Below, one piece after another: positions 24,301-36,795 of a DNA stretch of 64,000 nucleotides (positions are counted from its first letter, which is position 1; each line of letters begins with the position of its first letter). Origin of the DNA: Absidia repens (lineage: Eukaryota > Mucoromycota > Mucoromycetes > Mucorales > Cunninghamellaceae). Location: the NCBI GenBank assembly GCA_002105175.1, contig MCGE01000056.1, positions 1 through 64,000 of the forward strand, written 5' to 3'. The position numbers and the translations under genes were made by a program. A model generated the notes under the pieces. That model had not been told where the DNA came from. It was given only the letters and a program-made list of their open reading frames with translations, and did no database searches.

Positions 24301-24770
24301 CGATCGGCAAATTGAATACCAAGCGGATCCAACTTGGCAATATGATGACCGCGTACCTGATAAGCCCGGCTAAGTAGTTGTATTTTCATATGATCGGCTA
24401 CCTTTTTGGAAGAAGGGTCTTGAGCTGAAGAAGAGGAGAGATGTTCACCAGGAAGCACGGGGAGTCGCGCAGAGTTGGAAGGGAAGTAAGCCAAGGATTC
24501 CGGAGCGTGCCTGGTTCCAGTACCGCCTTGAGTTTGAGACACTTGTTCAAAGTAGTTCTGCCAAGAGTTGTCCACTGAATGCTTGTCTTTTAACCACGCC
24601 TCATACATGGCATCCACGTAACCATTGGAACCCGTTTCAATGTTCTTGTTGTTTGTTGTAAAAGACAAATGTCGCCGGGAAGTCTGTGACGACAGAGGTG
24701 CCAATCTGCTAAAATTGTATGGCCGAGGAATCCGCTGGACCGTTCTTGGGAAAGCAGGAAGCCTATACAT
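21325..24770 (-). CDS. KGD1: 2-oxoglutarate dehydrogenase E1 component, mitochondrial
   Basis: Five exons: 24770–24137, 24019–23784, 23706–22821, 22732–21954 and 21879–21325. They total 1030 codons (1029 residues), the usual size. The N-terminus ([20 protein letters not shown]) is Arg-rich without acids, a matrix-targeting presequence; [14 protein letters not shown] is the E1o N-terminal region that contacts the rest of the complex. The thiamine-diphosphate domain shows [37 protein letters not shown] and VNNQIGFTT; the C-terminal half has [20 protein letters not shown] and [16 protein letters not shown]. It decarboxylates 2-oxoglutarate in the TCA cycle and passes the succinyl group to E2. 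I set the start at 24770, not the longer frame beginning at 24830, because the presequence begins there. Confidence 0.97.
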
Positions 24771-25817
24771 TTTGGATCCACAAATTAACGAGAAAATAAA
24801 AAATAAAAGTGAGGAAGGAAAAATAAACAAAAGAAAAAAATGTGGGAAAAAAATGCACGCTCATCTCATCAATGCCAACTTTTTAATCCCCGGTTTTCAA
24901 TAGGGCAAACAAAAGAAAAAGACAGAATATATCACTACTTTAAAAGGAAATTCACCTTCTAAAGATTTGCAGATAATCATTACATTGCACTGTCACATTA
25001 ATTGTTCTGTACTGGATTTGTGTATCATACGTATATAGTGTGCACTGCTGTATGCAGTAAAAAGTTTAGCAGTATCCGGCACTGGGTATATGATATGTTG
25101 CAGACTTTAACAGATCGAAAACGGTTGGTTACTGTAAAACTTGGTTGAAAAAATAATTATGAATCCCCTTTCTTTGTACCATTAACATGGTTCTGTTTTA
25201 AATATGGAAAGAAACCTTCATGTTATGATTTCTCATGATTCACTTCAAAAAAAAAAAAAAAAAAACATAAGCAAAATTGATTTGATACGATTTTCATTTT
25301 ATGTACCTTTTCCTATGAATGAAATCCAATGGTACAATGTCTTATTAAAGCGGCGATCGTAATATCGATTCAACAAGGTCAAACTAAAGAGATTCACGTT
25401 CTGAAGACCAACCAATATAATCTATCATATCTGAAACTTTTTTTTAGTTTTTCCAAATCCATTATACTGTATCACTTTTTTAGAAAGAAAGAGAAAAAAA
25501 CAAAACGGAAGAAAATGGTGATGATTGATATATAATAAAAGCACTATGTTCTACGATATTATTGGTATAGTACAGTAGAGTATTATTATAGCAATGAATT
25601 CCATTTGATATATTTTGTGCCTTACGCACGAGCCTACCTTAAATAATTTTGTTCAATTGGGTGACACACAATCGTTTTCGCATCATCCTTTCACCCGACG
25701 AAAAGTTTTCTATTTTTCGGGAAACACCGGAAATTCTGATTGGCTGAATGCCAAACTTGAAGGGGGAGTCACAGCGAACAAGGGGAAAAAAAAATCGACT
25801 AGGTTATGACATAAAAA
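24771..25817. other. Divergent intergenic region between KGD1 and phosphate carrier
   Basis: About 1.05 kb between two divergent mitochondrial-protein genes. Contains an A run near 25247–25264. No gene seen. Confidence 0.45.
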
Positions 25818-25896
25818 CTTTTTTTTTTCATTTCCATTTTTTTCCTTTCTCTTTTACTTTTTTTTAACCTCCCCTCTCTTATCTATACATACCATC
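25818..25896 (+). promoter_or_regulatory. Pyrimidine-rich leader before phosphate carrier start
   Basis: A nearly continuous T/C tract ends about 15 bases before the ATG. Such CT-rich leaders are common just upstream of highly expressed fungal genes; the function here is inference. Confidence 0.4.
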
Positions 25897-27294
25897 ATGG
25901 TCTCTCAACAAAAGTTCATCGCTCCCTCTGCTGCTGGTGATAACGCCGCTGCCCCTACTGGTGCCAACTTGTATGCCCGTTTCGCTTTGGCTGGTGCTGT
26001 CTGTTGTTCCATCACTCACGGTGCTATGACCCCTGTTGATGTCGTCAAGACCAGAATCCAATTATCTCCTGAAGTTTACAACAAGGGTATGATCTCTGGT
26101 TTCCGTCAAGTTGTTGCCGCTGAAGGTGCTGGTGCCCTTCTCACTGGTTTCGGTCCCACTGCTGCTGGTAAGTTTCTTAAAAATAAGATAAGATGGTGTT
26201 GAATGGTGCACCAGAAAAAAAAAGAAAAGAAAAACAGGGTCATGGTTCATTTTCTAATACAACCCATTGTTCAATAGGTTACTTCTTGCAAGGTGCCTTC
26301 AAGTTTGGTGGTTACGAATTCTGGAAGAAGACCTTCATTGATGCCATCGGTGTTGAAAAGGCCGTCGAAAACCGTACTGCCATTTACTTGGGTTCTTCCG
26401 CTATTGCTGAATTCTTCGCTGATGTTGCTCTCTGTCCTTTGGAAGCTACTCGTATTCGTCTCGTTTCTCAACCTGGCTTCGCTAACGGTCTCTTGAGCGG
26501 TTTCACCAAGATTCTCAAGGAAGAAGGTGTCATCAAGGGCTTCTACTCTGGTTTCGGTCCTATCCTCTTCAAGCAAGTTCCTTACACTATGGCCAAGTTC
26601 GTTGTCTACGAACTCGCTTCGTAAGTTACTTGACAAACCAGATAACCGAAGGAAAACAATACTAATATTTCTCTTTTAAATAGTGAAAAGATCATCCACG
26701 CTATTGGTACTCCCAAGGACGAACTTGCTCCCTCTACTATCACCAAGGTCAACTTGGGTGCTGGTATCATTGCTGGTAAGTGATTGAAAGAAAAGTAGTG
26801 TGTTTGTGTTCAGAGTTGTGTTTGTGTTCAAACTCAGGTACTTACGCCTTACCCTGTTCTATTTTTCAGGTACCGCTGCTGCTATTATTTCTCAACCCGC
26901 TGATACCCTTCTTTCCAAGATCAACAAGCAAAAGGGTGCTGAAGGTCAATCCGTCACTTCTCGTCTTGTCACCATGGCCGGTCAACTCGGTCCCAAGGGT
27001 CTCTTCCTTGGTTTGGGTCCTCGTATTGGTAAGAAAAATCATTTAAACGGAGACACATGATTGATCAGATACTTATTTTTGTTTATTTATATTTTTTTTT
27101 TTAATCTAGTCATGGTCGCTACTTTGACTGCTGGTACGTATATCATCAAAATAAATAATGGAATATAGTGAACGACCTAGAAACTAACGCTTTTTTTTTT
27201 TCTTCTTCTTTTCTTCAACTTAGGTCAATTTGCCATCTACGGTGACATCAAGCGTGTGTTGGGTGCTACTGGTGGTGTTGAAATTGCCAAATAG
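25897..27294 (+). CDS. MIR1: Mitochondrial phosphate carrier (SLC25A3 family)
   Basis: Six exons: 25897–26167, 26278–26620, 26684–26775, 26870–27028, 27110–27133 (24 nt) and 27224–27294. They total 320 codons (319 residues). Three mitochondrial-carrier repeats with signatures [10 protein letters not shown] (repeat 1), PLEATRIR (repeat 2) and [10 protein letters not shown] (repeat 3); six helices are expected. The [14 protein letters not shown] and YELAS regions are those of Mir1/PiC proteins, which import phosphate with protons across the inner membrane for ATP synthesis. Codon choice is strongly biased (GGT, GTC, AAG, TTC), implying high expression. An AATAAA at about 27339 likely serves as polyadenylation signal. 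Confidence 0.96.
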
Positions 27295-27935
27295 ATAGAT
27301 TAGTTTATGTTGATTGTTTATAGATATAGTTACTAAAATAAAATATATTTCCCTATTGTTTGTTTTAATACTTTGTCTCATGTACATATGCTTTTTATGT
27401 TGACGTTGTTAATAACCAGATACAATGGATGGATTGATAGCTAGATGTGTTGTGGAAATGTCAATATTATAATACATTTCAGAGGAGCAGATGTAGCACT
27501 AGTCAACTTGATAGAAATCATAGTATGCTTTGTAATGTCCATATCTTCCCCTGCCATATGATGAAATTAATCACTTCAGTACCACATTACATCATCAAAT
27601 TTTCTCCCTTTGTTTTGCTTTTGAGACGATCGCTTCTACCTATGACTGTGAGACCATCAACAATTCTGTTCCCCTGATATTCCCCTTCCCATTTCGCTTT
27701 CCCTTTCTTTCATCATTTATTGTCACCGCTTCATCATGTTGTGACTTTGACATTTTACTAATAAACCGTTCAACTAACATTGTATGCATAAAAATGATAA
27801 AAGTGATGGTTTTTTTTTATTACAAATGAGAATGCAAAAGTAGGATATGTCCAAATAAAAATAAAAAATAGTAAATAGAACGAAATGTAATAAAAAGATA
27901 AGATAAAAATAAACAGCTAAACTACAAAATATAAA
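27295..27935. other. Convergent intergenic region
   Basis: Lies between the 3' ends of the phosphate carrier and Mrt4 genes. It holds 3' untranslated sequence for both; no gene seen. Confidence 0.5.
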
Positions 27936-28819
27936 CTAAGCATCTACTTCTACAACTTGTCCTTGATGATAGTAACATGTCAGGTCCACACGGAATTCGG
28001 CCAATTGACGGTAGAAGAGTTTCTGCCATAAACAAAACAAAAAAGTATAAGTATGTATCATCATCAATATTCATGATTTTATATATGCTTACCAACAAAT
28101 GGGCTTGGTTAGTGGACAGTGTTTCCCCATCACGACAGATAGTATAAGGGAAATGTAAGGTAACAATACCATTCTTTAAAGATGTGGGCATACCAAGAGA
28201 TCGTACCAAAGGTTCCATGTTGTGAGGCATAGGGTCGACACCACGCTTGACAGGGCCTTCAGGAATAATTACTGTTTCATTTGCAATGTTTCCAGACCGA
28301 GCGTAATCAGGTTGTGTGTAGTTGGTGAAGTACTGTTGGATTTCTTGGGGTGACTTATCGGTGAAGAGTAAACCAACTTCACTGTGCAATTGTTTGGCAA
28401 TAGCTGATAATCCTTCCTTGTATTCTTCTTCCGCCGTTGTTCCCAAAGCCTTGGCCATTACCCGGTTGCGACCCATAAAAAAGCGAGAGGATGACTTTAA
28501 TTCGTTGCGTACTTCTTTCAAAAACGCATTGCGCATATCCTTGACCGCAAACACCCAGATATATTCGTATCGGTCAACACATTCATGGATCTAAATCAAA
28601 TTAGAATAAAGGTTAACTAACACAAGCTCAATGGATGTATATGTGTATTTGAGCACTTACTTGTTCGATCAACTTTTCCTTTCCTTCGTGACCCTTCTTG
28701 TCAGTTTTGGTGAGGGATACTATGTCAGACAGGTAAAATAGGTGAGTCAGGGCGACAAATACAGTACAAGTATAATATTTCGTTTACTTACCAACGGTAC
28801 TACGCTTTGATTTAGGCAT
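27936..28819 (-). CDS. MRT4: Ribosome assembly factor Mrt4 (uL10 family)
   Basis: Four exons: 28819–28792 (28 nt), 28719–28661, 28590–28093 and 28022–27936. They total 224 codons (223 residues). The start MPKSKRSTVVSLTKTDKKG and the segment KSSSRFFMGRNRVMAKALG are characteristic of Mrt4, which occupies the stalk-protein P0 (uL10) site on pre-60S particles in the nucleolus and is later replaced by P0. The C-terminal acidic stalk peptide of P0 is absent, which separates it from P0 itself. It ends near KLFYRQLAEFRVDLTCYY, where Mrt4 proteins usually stop. Confidence 0.93.
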
Positions 28820-29564
28820 GTTGTCAGAATGGGACGAAGTAATTAATTTATAAAAAAAGATCAAGAAAAAAAAAAATCAAAAAAAACTAGAGCTCTGAAT
28901 AAAAAGGAAATTGTCAAAGCCACAGGTGAAAGCGGCGTTTGAAATAAATAAAGTAGTGGCATGAAGTTTAAAAAGTAAATATGGCAGAAAGGAGCCAAGT
29001 AGACCCCAAATGGCATGATCAAATATTATATAAGATAAAATGATGAAGAATATAATGTACATATGTATTATTGCATTATTGATGCTCCACATACAGAACC
29101 ATCCCTCATATGTTATGAGACAAAATTTCTCGCTAAAATTGGACCCCTGGATCCCTTATTCAACCAAATATTCCTTAATAAACCGTGTGCAGTAGGGAAC
29201 CTAATTAACGACATTCATACCTGGAATAACAATACCTTTCTGAAAAGCATTGATTGCTGGCTCTGAGATATCGTAATTCGAATAATGATTTTTTTGACCT
29301 CCTAGGCGTCATACATTTTGGGGGAGGTTGGATGCAAATTTGGGTATGCTCCCCTTTCTATAGATGAATGATAACGCATTGTGCCATTACTATAAAAGAT
29401 AGGATATACTAAAAAGCGCACTTCAGTTTGAGTCCAGCAATCTGGTACTAGTATGTGGAGTGGTAGACGGCTAAATGTAAACAAAAAACCCCGACCTTTC
29501 AGTGACCTTTCAAGTGGTAAATGGAGGTTCAGTAGGGTCAGCTCTAATCAATAGAGGTGTTAGT
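28820..29564. other. Intergenic, no gene seen
   Basis: Upstream region of the Mrt4 gene. No coding signal; a G-rich patch near 29325. Confidence 0.4.
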
Positions 29565-29985
29565 AGTAAAAAAAAAAAAAAAAAAAGATCCATTACAAAT
29601 GACATAAAAGAGACTAACGGGACATTTTTCATTGAAGCTGGTAAAAGAGACATATTTTATTCAGATGTAGATATTAATGATGGACAAATTAAAACTAATC
29701 GAAACTAATGTCTTTAATAAAACCTATTAATGATGGTTCCAAATCCTGAATCCAAAATGAAAGGGTTTCTCCATGCATCTTGTAATCCCTAATTTGAAAA
29801 CCCTTGTAAACTAGTCCTGACACTAATATGAGGTTACCATAACCTCATAGAGATTAAAATCGTGAAGAAAAAAAGAAGAAGAAAACTGGAAGTGAAAAGA
29901 AAAGAGAGACAAAAAAAAAAAAAAAAAAAATACGGCAGTAAAGAATAATATCCACGTGGGCGGAATTTAAAATATCTTACTGTGG
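29565..29985 (-). repeat. Composite intergenic repeat, short copy e
   Basis: After an A run (about 29568–29586) it carries only the CACGTG-proximal part: ACATTTTTCATTGAAGC, the CATATTTTATTCAGATGTAG module, AATCCTGAATCCAAAATGAA and TCCACGTGGGCGGAATTTAA at 29951–29970. The distal modules seen in copies d, f and g are missing. Confidence 0.72.
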
Positions 29986-31195
29986 GCTCTCATTGTCCAT
30001 TTCCCTGATCAATAACTTTTTCATCCAAGTGAAAAAAAAAGCAGAAAAAAAAAAGCTTCAGAAGACATATATCATGCTACAGATAATATGGCTATGCACG
30101 TACGAATAATTATATTGCCCATAATAACTCTGTAGTTACGCTTCCCTCGTTGATACGTTATGGCGGGTTTCGACTGTATGTATTTCATCTCTATCAAAAA
30201 CTAGTACTCAATTTTTTTCGAGTCAATGTTTTTGAATTTGGTCACCGTTCAAAACCCCATCCTTTAAAATAATCCGGTATTGAGAGTTATGATGTCTTGG
30301 CTTATATAGGGTACCTTTAGTACTAATGTATCATATCATTCTCCATATTAAAATTCCGCACTGGAACAATTTTCTGCCTGAACTAATGTCCATATCTTTC
30401 GTTCATATTTGACGGAAATCATTTTGCACTTACCACAGTCCCAGAATACTGTCTGTACCAAGTACCAGTGCAGGAACGGATTTTTTCTTTTTTCATTGTC
30501 ATCAAATGTGAGGCTGTGTTAGCTACAGAGAAGGTTCGAGTCGTTTGTCAAAGTTACATGTTTTGAATATATGTGGTGTTAATAAAACTATAGTAAGGCC
30601 TATAATTGTATGACGTAAAAATGAAAAAGTAAGAGACAGTAAAAGGTTTGCAGTGAAAGTCTCATTTTTTCAAAGTGACATGATCAAAACGGCCCATCCT
30701 TAAAAAAAGGGACAATTAAAGACCCGCCACCAGCTGTGTAGCTACAATCTGAGGCACGTCACCATTAAAAAAAAAAGTTGCAGAAATCCCTAAAGTGAAA
30801 TTTCTCTCTTCTTCTTTAACCAACAGATGTGTAGAAGCCTATTCTTTTATCAATAATTTGTCCCATATTCATCTATTTGGGTTTTATATCCCCCCTTTAA
30901 CCTTTCGTCATTTAAAAATTTTTGTCTTTTTCTTTCTTCTTTTTTTTTTTTTTGTCGTTCTCTCTACTTCTCCCCCCTCCTCCCACATTATACTATATCG
31001 TTAAATTGTACTTCTTATACACACCTACTCTCTTTCTGTCACCCCTCATTCACTCTTTCTTTATTCGGCCTACTGAAGGAATATCTAATTCTTTTTTTTA
31101 TTTGACAACAAAAAAATAACATCAACCACTCATCTCTTCTTTGCTTTGCGATCAACCAACTGTGTTTATTATTACCATTGCTATCATCCTTACTT
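29986..31195. other. Intergenic, capping-enzyme upstream region
   Basis: About 1.2 kb without a gene. Pyrimidine-rich from about 30900 to 31130, which may be the leader of the capping-enzyme gene. Confidence 0.4.
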
Positions 31196-33086
31196 ATGGC
31201 CTCTGTACAGTCTTCACCACCAACATCCACATCAGTATCCGGACCATCTACTCAGCATGAATCACTACTTTTACCCGAGTCTATTGGAAAACGCGTTGAT
31301 CCGACTTATTCACAAACATTGCACTCTCGTGTAAAGGAACTCCTTCATACAACACATAATGGGTAAGGCACAAGATGAACAAGTTTAGTTATACTTTAGT
31401 TTGATATACTAAGCTTTTTTCTTTCTTTTCTTCTTCTCCTAGGTTTCCTGGTTCTCAACCCGTCTATTTTGAAACCAAACACTTGGCTATCCTGGAACAA
31501 GAAGACTACTTTGTATGCGAGAAAAGCAACGGTGTACGGTGTCTCTTATTCTTTGTCCATTCTCCTAGAGGGCCTGCAGCGTTCATGGTAAGTCTATGGT
31601 TGTTATTTATTTATCGTGTTTTTGGTACAATTTTCACTAATATGTATGTTTGCTCAGCTTGATAGAAATCAAAACTGGTATTATATTCCCAACATATTAT
31701 TACCTGTGCGTGGAAGAGATAATGAATATCTCAAGGAAACGTTGATGGACGGTGAACTTTTGATGGAAAAGGATTCTTCAAAAGTAAGTATGTTATTAAG
31801 AAAACAACAGAAACGTGGGTATAGATATGTTGATACTAATCTGCCATCTATTATTATTCTTCATTGCAGAAACCGTGTCAGTACTCAGTCTTCGATCTCA
31901 TGGTTATCAATGGGTCATCTGTTACTCAACGATCATTCAACTCAAGGCTTGGGGTAAGAATATTTTGTATTTCTTTATATGTAGTAGTCAATCTTAACAT
32001 TTTTTCTTCTTCTTCTTCTGCATAGATGTTAAAGCAAGATGTCATTGACCCTTACAAAGCGAGTTTACTATCGCAATCAGATCCAAGCAAAACTCCCCCC
32101 TTTAGGTATGTGATATTGAAAATGAGAAGAGTAAAATGCTGATTATACTCATTGTTTTATTTATATATGTTTAGAATTGAACACAAAAAGATGGAACGAT
32201 CCTATGGATTACCGGTGGTTTTTGATCGGATGTCAAAATTACAGAACAATGGCGACGGCATTATATGGACGCCTGTGAAGTGTCCATACGTACCCAATAT
32301 ATGTGAAAAACTGTAAGTTTTGGGCTTATGTGATTATAAAATGGATTTTACTCACGTCTCATTTTATACTTATATTTTAGATTGAAATGGAAACCACCTG
32401 AAAAGAACACTGCTGATTTTCGAATCAATGCCAAATGGAGCAAGGATCATAAGCCTATTTACTCTTTAGATGTACTCTCTCACGTCACCTATAAATTTTT
32501 TGATCATTTCCAACCTGATCCTGATTGGGCTTTTGAGTAAGTGAAGCAACAAATTCAAATTTTTTTCTTTACTCATAATCATGTTTTTTTTTTTTTTTTT
32601 TCAGATGGAAAGATCAGCCGCCTGATGGTAGAATTGCGGAATGCTGGTATGTATAATAAATGTGGCGAAGTTAACAACACTCGACTAAGCAGCTAACGGT
32701 CCATTGACTATTTTCTAGGTTTGATCCAAAATGGAAGGTCACCATTGTAGTAGAAGGATATGCACCAACGACAAGGACAGGTGGCTGGAGGTAAGATAAA
32801 GAACAAAATAAAAAGTGGTCAGCTCCTCATCTTGCTTATTATCATTAGATTTGTGCGATTCCGTGATGACAAGGATGCAGCCAATGAAGAAAACGATGTC
32901 AAGAAAATACTCCACAATATTCGGGATGGTGTCTCCAAAGAACAACTTCTTGGCCATATGCAATACATACGTGACGCTTGGAAGGCTCGTGAAAAGGTCT
33001 ACCACCACCTTCGTTATCTCATCTACAAAATCGTGGACGACTCTCAATATCAAGTGGATCTAGTTTGTCAGGTGGTCAATCTTTGA
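31196..33086 (+). CDS. CEG1: mRNA guanylyltransferase (capping enzyme alpha subunit)
   Basis: Ten exons: 31196–31362, 31443–31587, 31658–31783, 31870–31953, 32026–32105, 32175–32312, 32381–32536, 32605–32646, 32719–32790 and 32849 to the frame's stop at 33086 (415 residues). Nucleotidyltransferase motifs: VCEKSNGVR with Lys83 as the expected GMP-accepting lysine, LMDGELLME (motif III), YGLPVVFD, and [14 protein letters not shown] (motif V); an OB fold follows, ending near [14 protein letters not shown]. It transfers GMP to the 5' diphosphate end of nascent mRNA in the nucleus. Motif I is KSNG, with Asn where KxDG usually has Asp. The last roughly 30 residues of this frame look unnatural, and a one-base shift at 32992–32995 opens the long frame described next. 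Confidence 0.9.
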
Positions 33087-35341
33087 CTACTCCTACTGGT
33101 ACAAGCCCAATACTTCCTTCTCCTGCTGTAGACAGTAATATGTATGGATCTGGATATTTTTATCGTGATCACCAAAAATCAAGGCACAATTCAATAGACT
33201 CAGCATCAACATCAGCGGATCGACGATCATCAGCAGTGGACATTACAACGGATTCAGGATCAACAGAACCGCACTACGTGGAGGGAAATAATGACACAGC
33301 ACACATTGGGACACAATCATTACCTGGATCACGACGTCAATCACTTGAATCATCAATAAAGCGGGACAATAATGGAAATACGGACGACGATATAGAACGA
33401 AAACGACACAAATCACTTTCAGATCTTGACAAAGCTCGCAAACAACAATTGGAAGACAATAGACGACAAGTGAAGGAACATTTGGACAAAAAAATTTCGA
33501 ATGATGAGCCAACCATGACTTCTCATACAGTCACCACCTCTTCACCAACGACTGATGATATCACCAAGACGTCCACTATCAAGAACTCGCTGAAAAGTGG
33601 CTCATCAATGACGAAACATAGTGCAGTACCAATTTCACCTACCAAAACAATGGCGTCCTCTCACTCGTTGCCTACTGTGTTTGAAGAAGAATTGCCTAAA
33701 GCAAATACTCGACGACGTAAAACGACCGACATTGGGGACAACGGAGAACGGAAACTATATACGGATGAAGACGACACGGATACACCAGAAACCAAAAAAC
33801 TTCAAAAAGTGGAGGAAGCAACAATGTCACCATCAACTTCGTCGCGAATCAACCAACACAGGGCGGATGACTTGGCGCCTCAACGATCACAACAAGCGTC
33901 AGTATCGAACGAACCTTTGGACAAAAGTAGCTTGAATAACGACGATAGTGGAAATTTGAAAACAACAAAACAACAGCAACCAACAGCGAATTCATTGGAA
34001 TCGAGGAATGATGACCGGCCACAGAACCATGGTACCATGTTTAAAAGATATGACCCAGCACGGTCTTCGCCACCTCCAGCATCAATACCCCTATCACCAA
34101 TATCATCGAATTCACAGCAGCATGGGATGCCTTCCAGCAGTCACCGGTCTTCTAGCCATAGTATCCACACCTTGTTGACATCCTCCGTTGAACCAATACC
34201 ACCTCCACCACCTCCGCCTATCAAAAATGAACCAGCAACAACAGCAAATCATGACCAGTCTACCAACTCGAGTGCGTCTCATTCCTACAGATTGTCTACC
34301 ATCCTACAAGAGAATAGCCACCCAACAAAAGCAGATCACAGCGAATATCAGTCAAATGAACAACAGCAGCAGAAAAATCAACACGCACAGCACTCACGAC
34401 AAAATCAAAATATGCCAGGGATAGAAAGGCACAAGGCTGCGAATACCCCAAGCTCCTCCTCATCCGTACAATTCATCAATTTCCATGCCGACCGTCCACA
34501 CTCAAAGGACTCGCCACCTTCACGACAAAAGACTGTTTTTATCCAAGGAGAATATCACAACAACACCAGCAATGCGGCCTATCCATCCTATCCAGCGAAC
34601 CAAGTGCAAAGTCCAAAGCATACGACTTCACACCAGCAGCAACCTCATCCTCAACACCACCCTCAGCACCACCCTCAGCACCATCCTCATCAATATCAGT
34701 GGCAGCAACCATCAGGATCAGGAATGATATCACCACAACTCGCCGCGTCTTCCTTCAGCAAGCACAATAGTCATTTGCCTTCTCACAATGCGACGCATAA
34801 TTCTTCAACAAAATCATCACCGTCATCATCACCTAGAGGCTCACGTTCTGGACGTCAACTTGATACATGGAGGGTCTCAGGAAGCTCAGGCCATCAACAA
34901 ACACCGACTCCACCTCAACATACGGCACCCGATTATCATTATCCTTCACCCCATCCACCACCACCACCTCCACCACCATCCACCGGTGGCTATCAACATA
35001 TATCTCCTGCTCATACACCGCATGGCTATCCTCCTCAAATGCATCAATACTCGAACTATAATACACAAATAATTCACCCAGAACAAAATCAACACCCTTC
35101 AACATCAATAGCACCACCTCGATCAGATCGTCCTTATCATTTACAGCAGCAACAACCCTTTCGAACCGCAAACGAAGTACATTCTGAATATCATATCGAC
35201 CCTTCAAAAAATCAGTACCCCAGCCATCGTCCACCTCCTGCTCCTTCTCAGCCTCCATACCCTACATCAACGAACAACACACCCACTGAAGTCCCTAAAC
35301 GGAAAAGCAGCAAAGCCAAATTGGATTTTATTTTGAACTAG
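32990..35341 (+). CDS. Long disordered Ser/Pro/Gln/His-rich region, probable C-terminal part of the capping enzyme
   Basis: An open frame of about 780 codons runs to TAG at 35341 in the frame one base off from the capping enzyme. It contains no good early start codon: the first in-frame ATG is near 33140, well inside. Read from the shared AAAA (32992–32995) it begins [17 protein letters not shown] and blends naturally with the capping domain. Composition is low complexity: runs of PPPPPP, QQQQ, HPQHHPQHHPQHHP, many Ser/Thr, and a basic end KRKSSKAKLDFILN. No domain recognised. It could be the tail of the capping enzyme split by a one-base indel (assembly or real), or a separate gene starting near 33140. 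Disordered tails on capping enzymes could bind the polymerase C-terminal domain; that is speculation. Confidence 0.6.
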
Positions 35342-35733
35342 TTTTATTTACATATATATTTTTCCCATGAATCATACATTCCCTCCATTATAGTAAACTA
35401 GCTTCCACCTTCCCCTCCCATTTGCATGCTTGTTTTTTTCGGGGTGGGGTTTTTTTTTTATGTAAAGAAGCATATATGTTTTTGATTATTTTTAGTTTGT
35501 ACTTCATATGCATCTTTTTTCTTTCTTTCTTTCTCTCTCTGTCTCTCTCTTCTAGTCATTTTTTTTTAAACTTGAAATAAAAAAAAACATTTTACATATC
35601 ATCATCTTATACAGTCTTTTTGTCTCTTGTTTTGATATCGGTCAAACATGATTTGTGTCACTCATCTTTTCTTTTAAAATTCCGGCCACGTCGTTTTTTT
35701 TTTTTATATACCTCTTTCTTTCTACTTTCTTCA
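35342..35733. other. Intergenic between capping-enzyme tail and lectin-like gene
   Basis: T/C-rich. Contains AATAAA near 35576 in the 3' region of the upstream gene. No gene seen. Confidence 0.5.
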
Positions 35734-36795
35734 ATGTCTGAATTCCCGATCGATACGTACTTTTATATCAAAAATAAAAAAACGAACACGGTTCTCGATG
35801 TTTATGATGGTGCTACAACGGTACAGTAATGATCATTGGACTCAAAGGATGAATCAGTGTCCACAAACTCAATACCTAGCATGAATTGACTTGGCTATTT
35901 TTCTTTCATTGACTTTAATAGGAAGGTGCTCATATCATTATGTGGCCCCAGGCAAGTGGAAAAAAAAAGGGTTCATTGCCAGAGACGATATCATATCGTG
36001 GTGTACTATACCGTACAGTGCGGGTTTCATTAAGATCAGAATCTCCTCTTTTTTTTTTTTTTTTGTTTGTTTGAAAATAGAAAATGAATGATAACGACAA
36101 TCAGGTATATACGTTCACACAGAAAATTGAGTTAAAAGAGTATCTGACGACATATTATTTTTATGCATCATATCATATGAACATATATTAGCTCTGGCGA
36201 TGCGAAGACGGCTATTTGATCAATATGAAGTCAAAATTAGGTATGTATAAAATTCCGCATCCAAATAGACAGTAAACCAATTCAATAACATTTTTTTTAA
36301 TATATATCGAATGCAATTTATTGTAGTTTTAGACGTTCGTGGAGGTACTTTATTCAACCAACGAAGCATAAGTTTGCATATGATATGGTAGTATTTATAT
36401 CATTTCATTCTTTTTTATAGGTGATCTCAAGGCTGACACACTGATTGTGCAATATGGTCGTAAAACGACAGCGTAAGTATGGTTTACAGCTGAATAAAAT
36501 TGTTTGTTGAAGAATTGTAGTTACTAAATATGTATACTAGGGCACAAAATCAACGGTTTGGTTTTCGGGATGGTTATTTGTATGTTCTTGCTGACCCACA
36601 ATTGGTTTTTGATATCAAAGTAAGCCGACACCAATTGTACAATCTCAAATATTAATAGATTGTCTTCTATAGGGTAAAAGCAACAAGGATGGAGCCAAAT
36701 TAATACTGAACCAGCGTACGAATCAAGATAATGAATATCAGCAATGGATGTTTGAACCTTTCACTGCTCCTGAATATAATAATACATTTGGTTGA
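35734..36795 (+). CDS. Ricin-B-type (beta-trefoil) lectin-fold protein
   Basis: Eight small exons: 35734–35820, 35922–35951, 36081–36104, 36192–36240, 36327–36344 (18 nt), 36421–36472, 36541–36619 and 36673–36795. They total 154 codons (153 residues). The protein reads MSEFPIDTYFYIKNKKTNTV, then LDVYDGATTEGAHIIMWPQ, NQLWRCEDGYLINMKSKLVL, DVRGGDLKADTLIVQYGRK and FGFRDGYLYVLADPQLVFDI. Repeated Q-x-W/F and L-D/F-D units are typical of the ricin B beta-trefoil that binds sugars. There is no signal peptide, so it is probably cytosolic; the ligand is unknown. The intron after 35951 starts GC rather than GT; all phases otherwise agree. No toxin catalytic chain is present. Confidence 0.85.

Noticed and set aside
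30520..30560. Possible tRNA B-box (GGTTCGAGTC)
   Set aside because: No matching A-box or acceptor stem could be folded around it.
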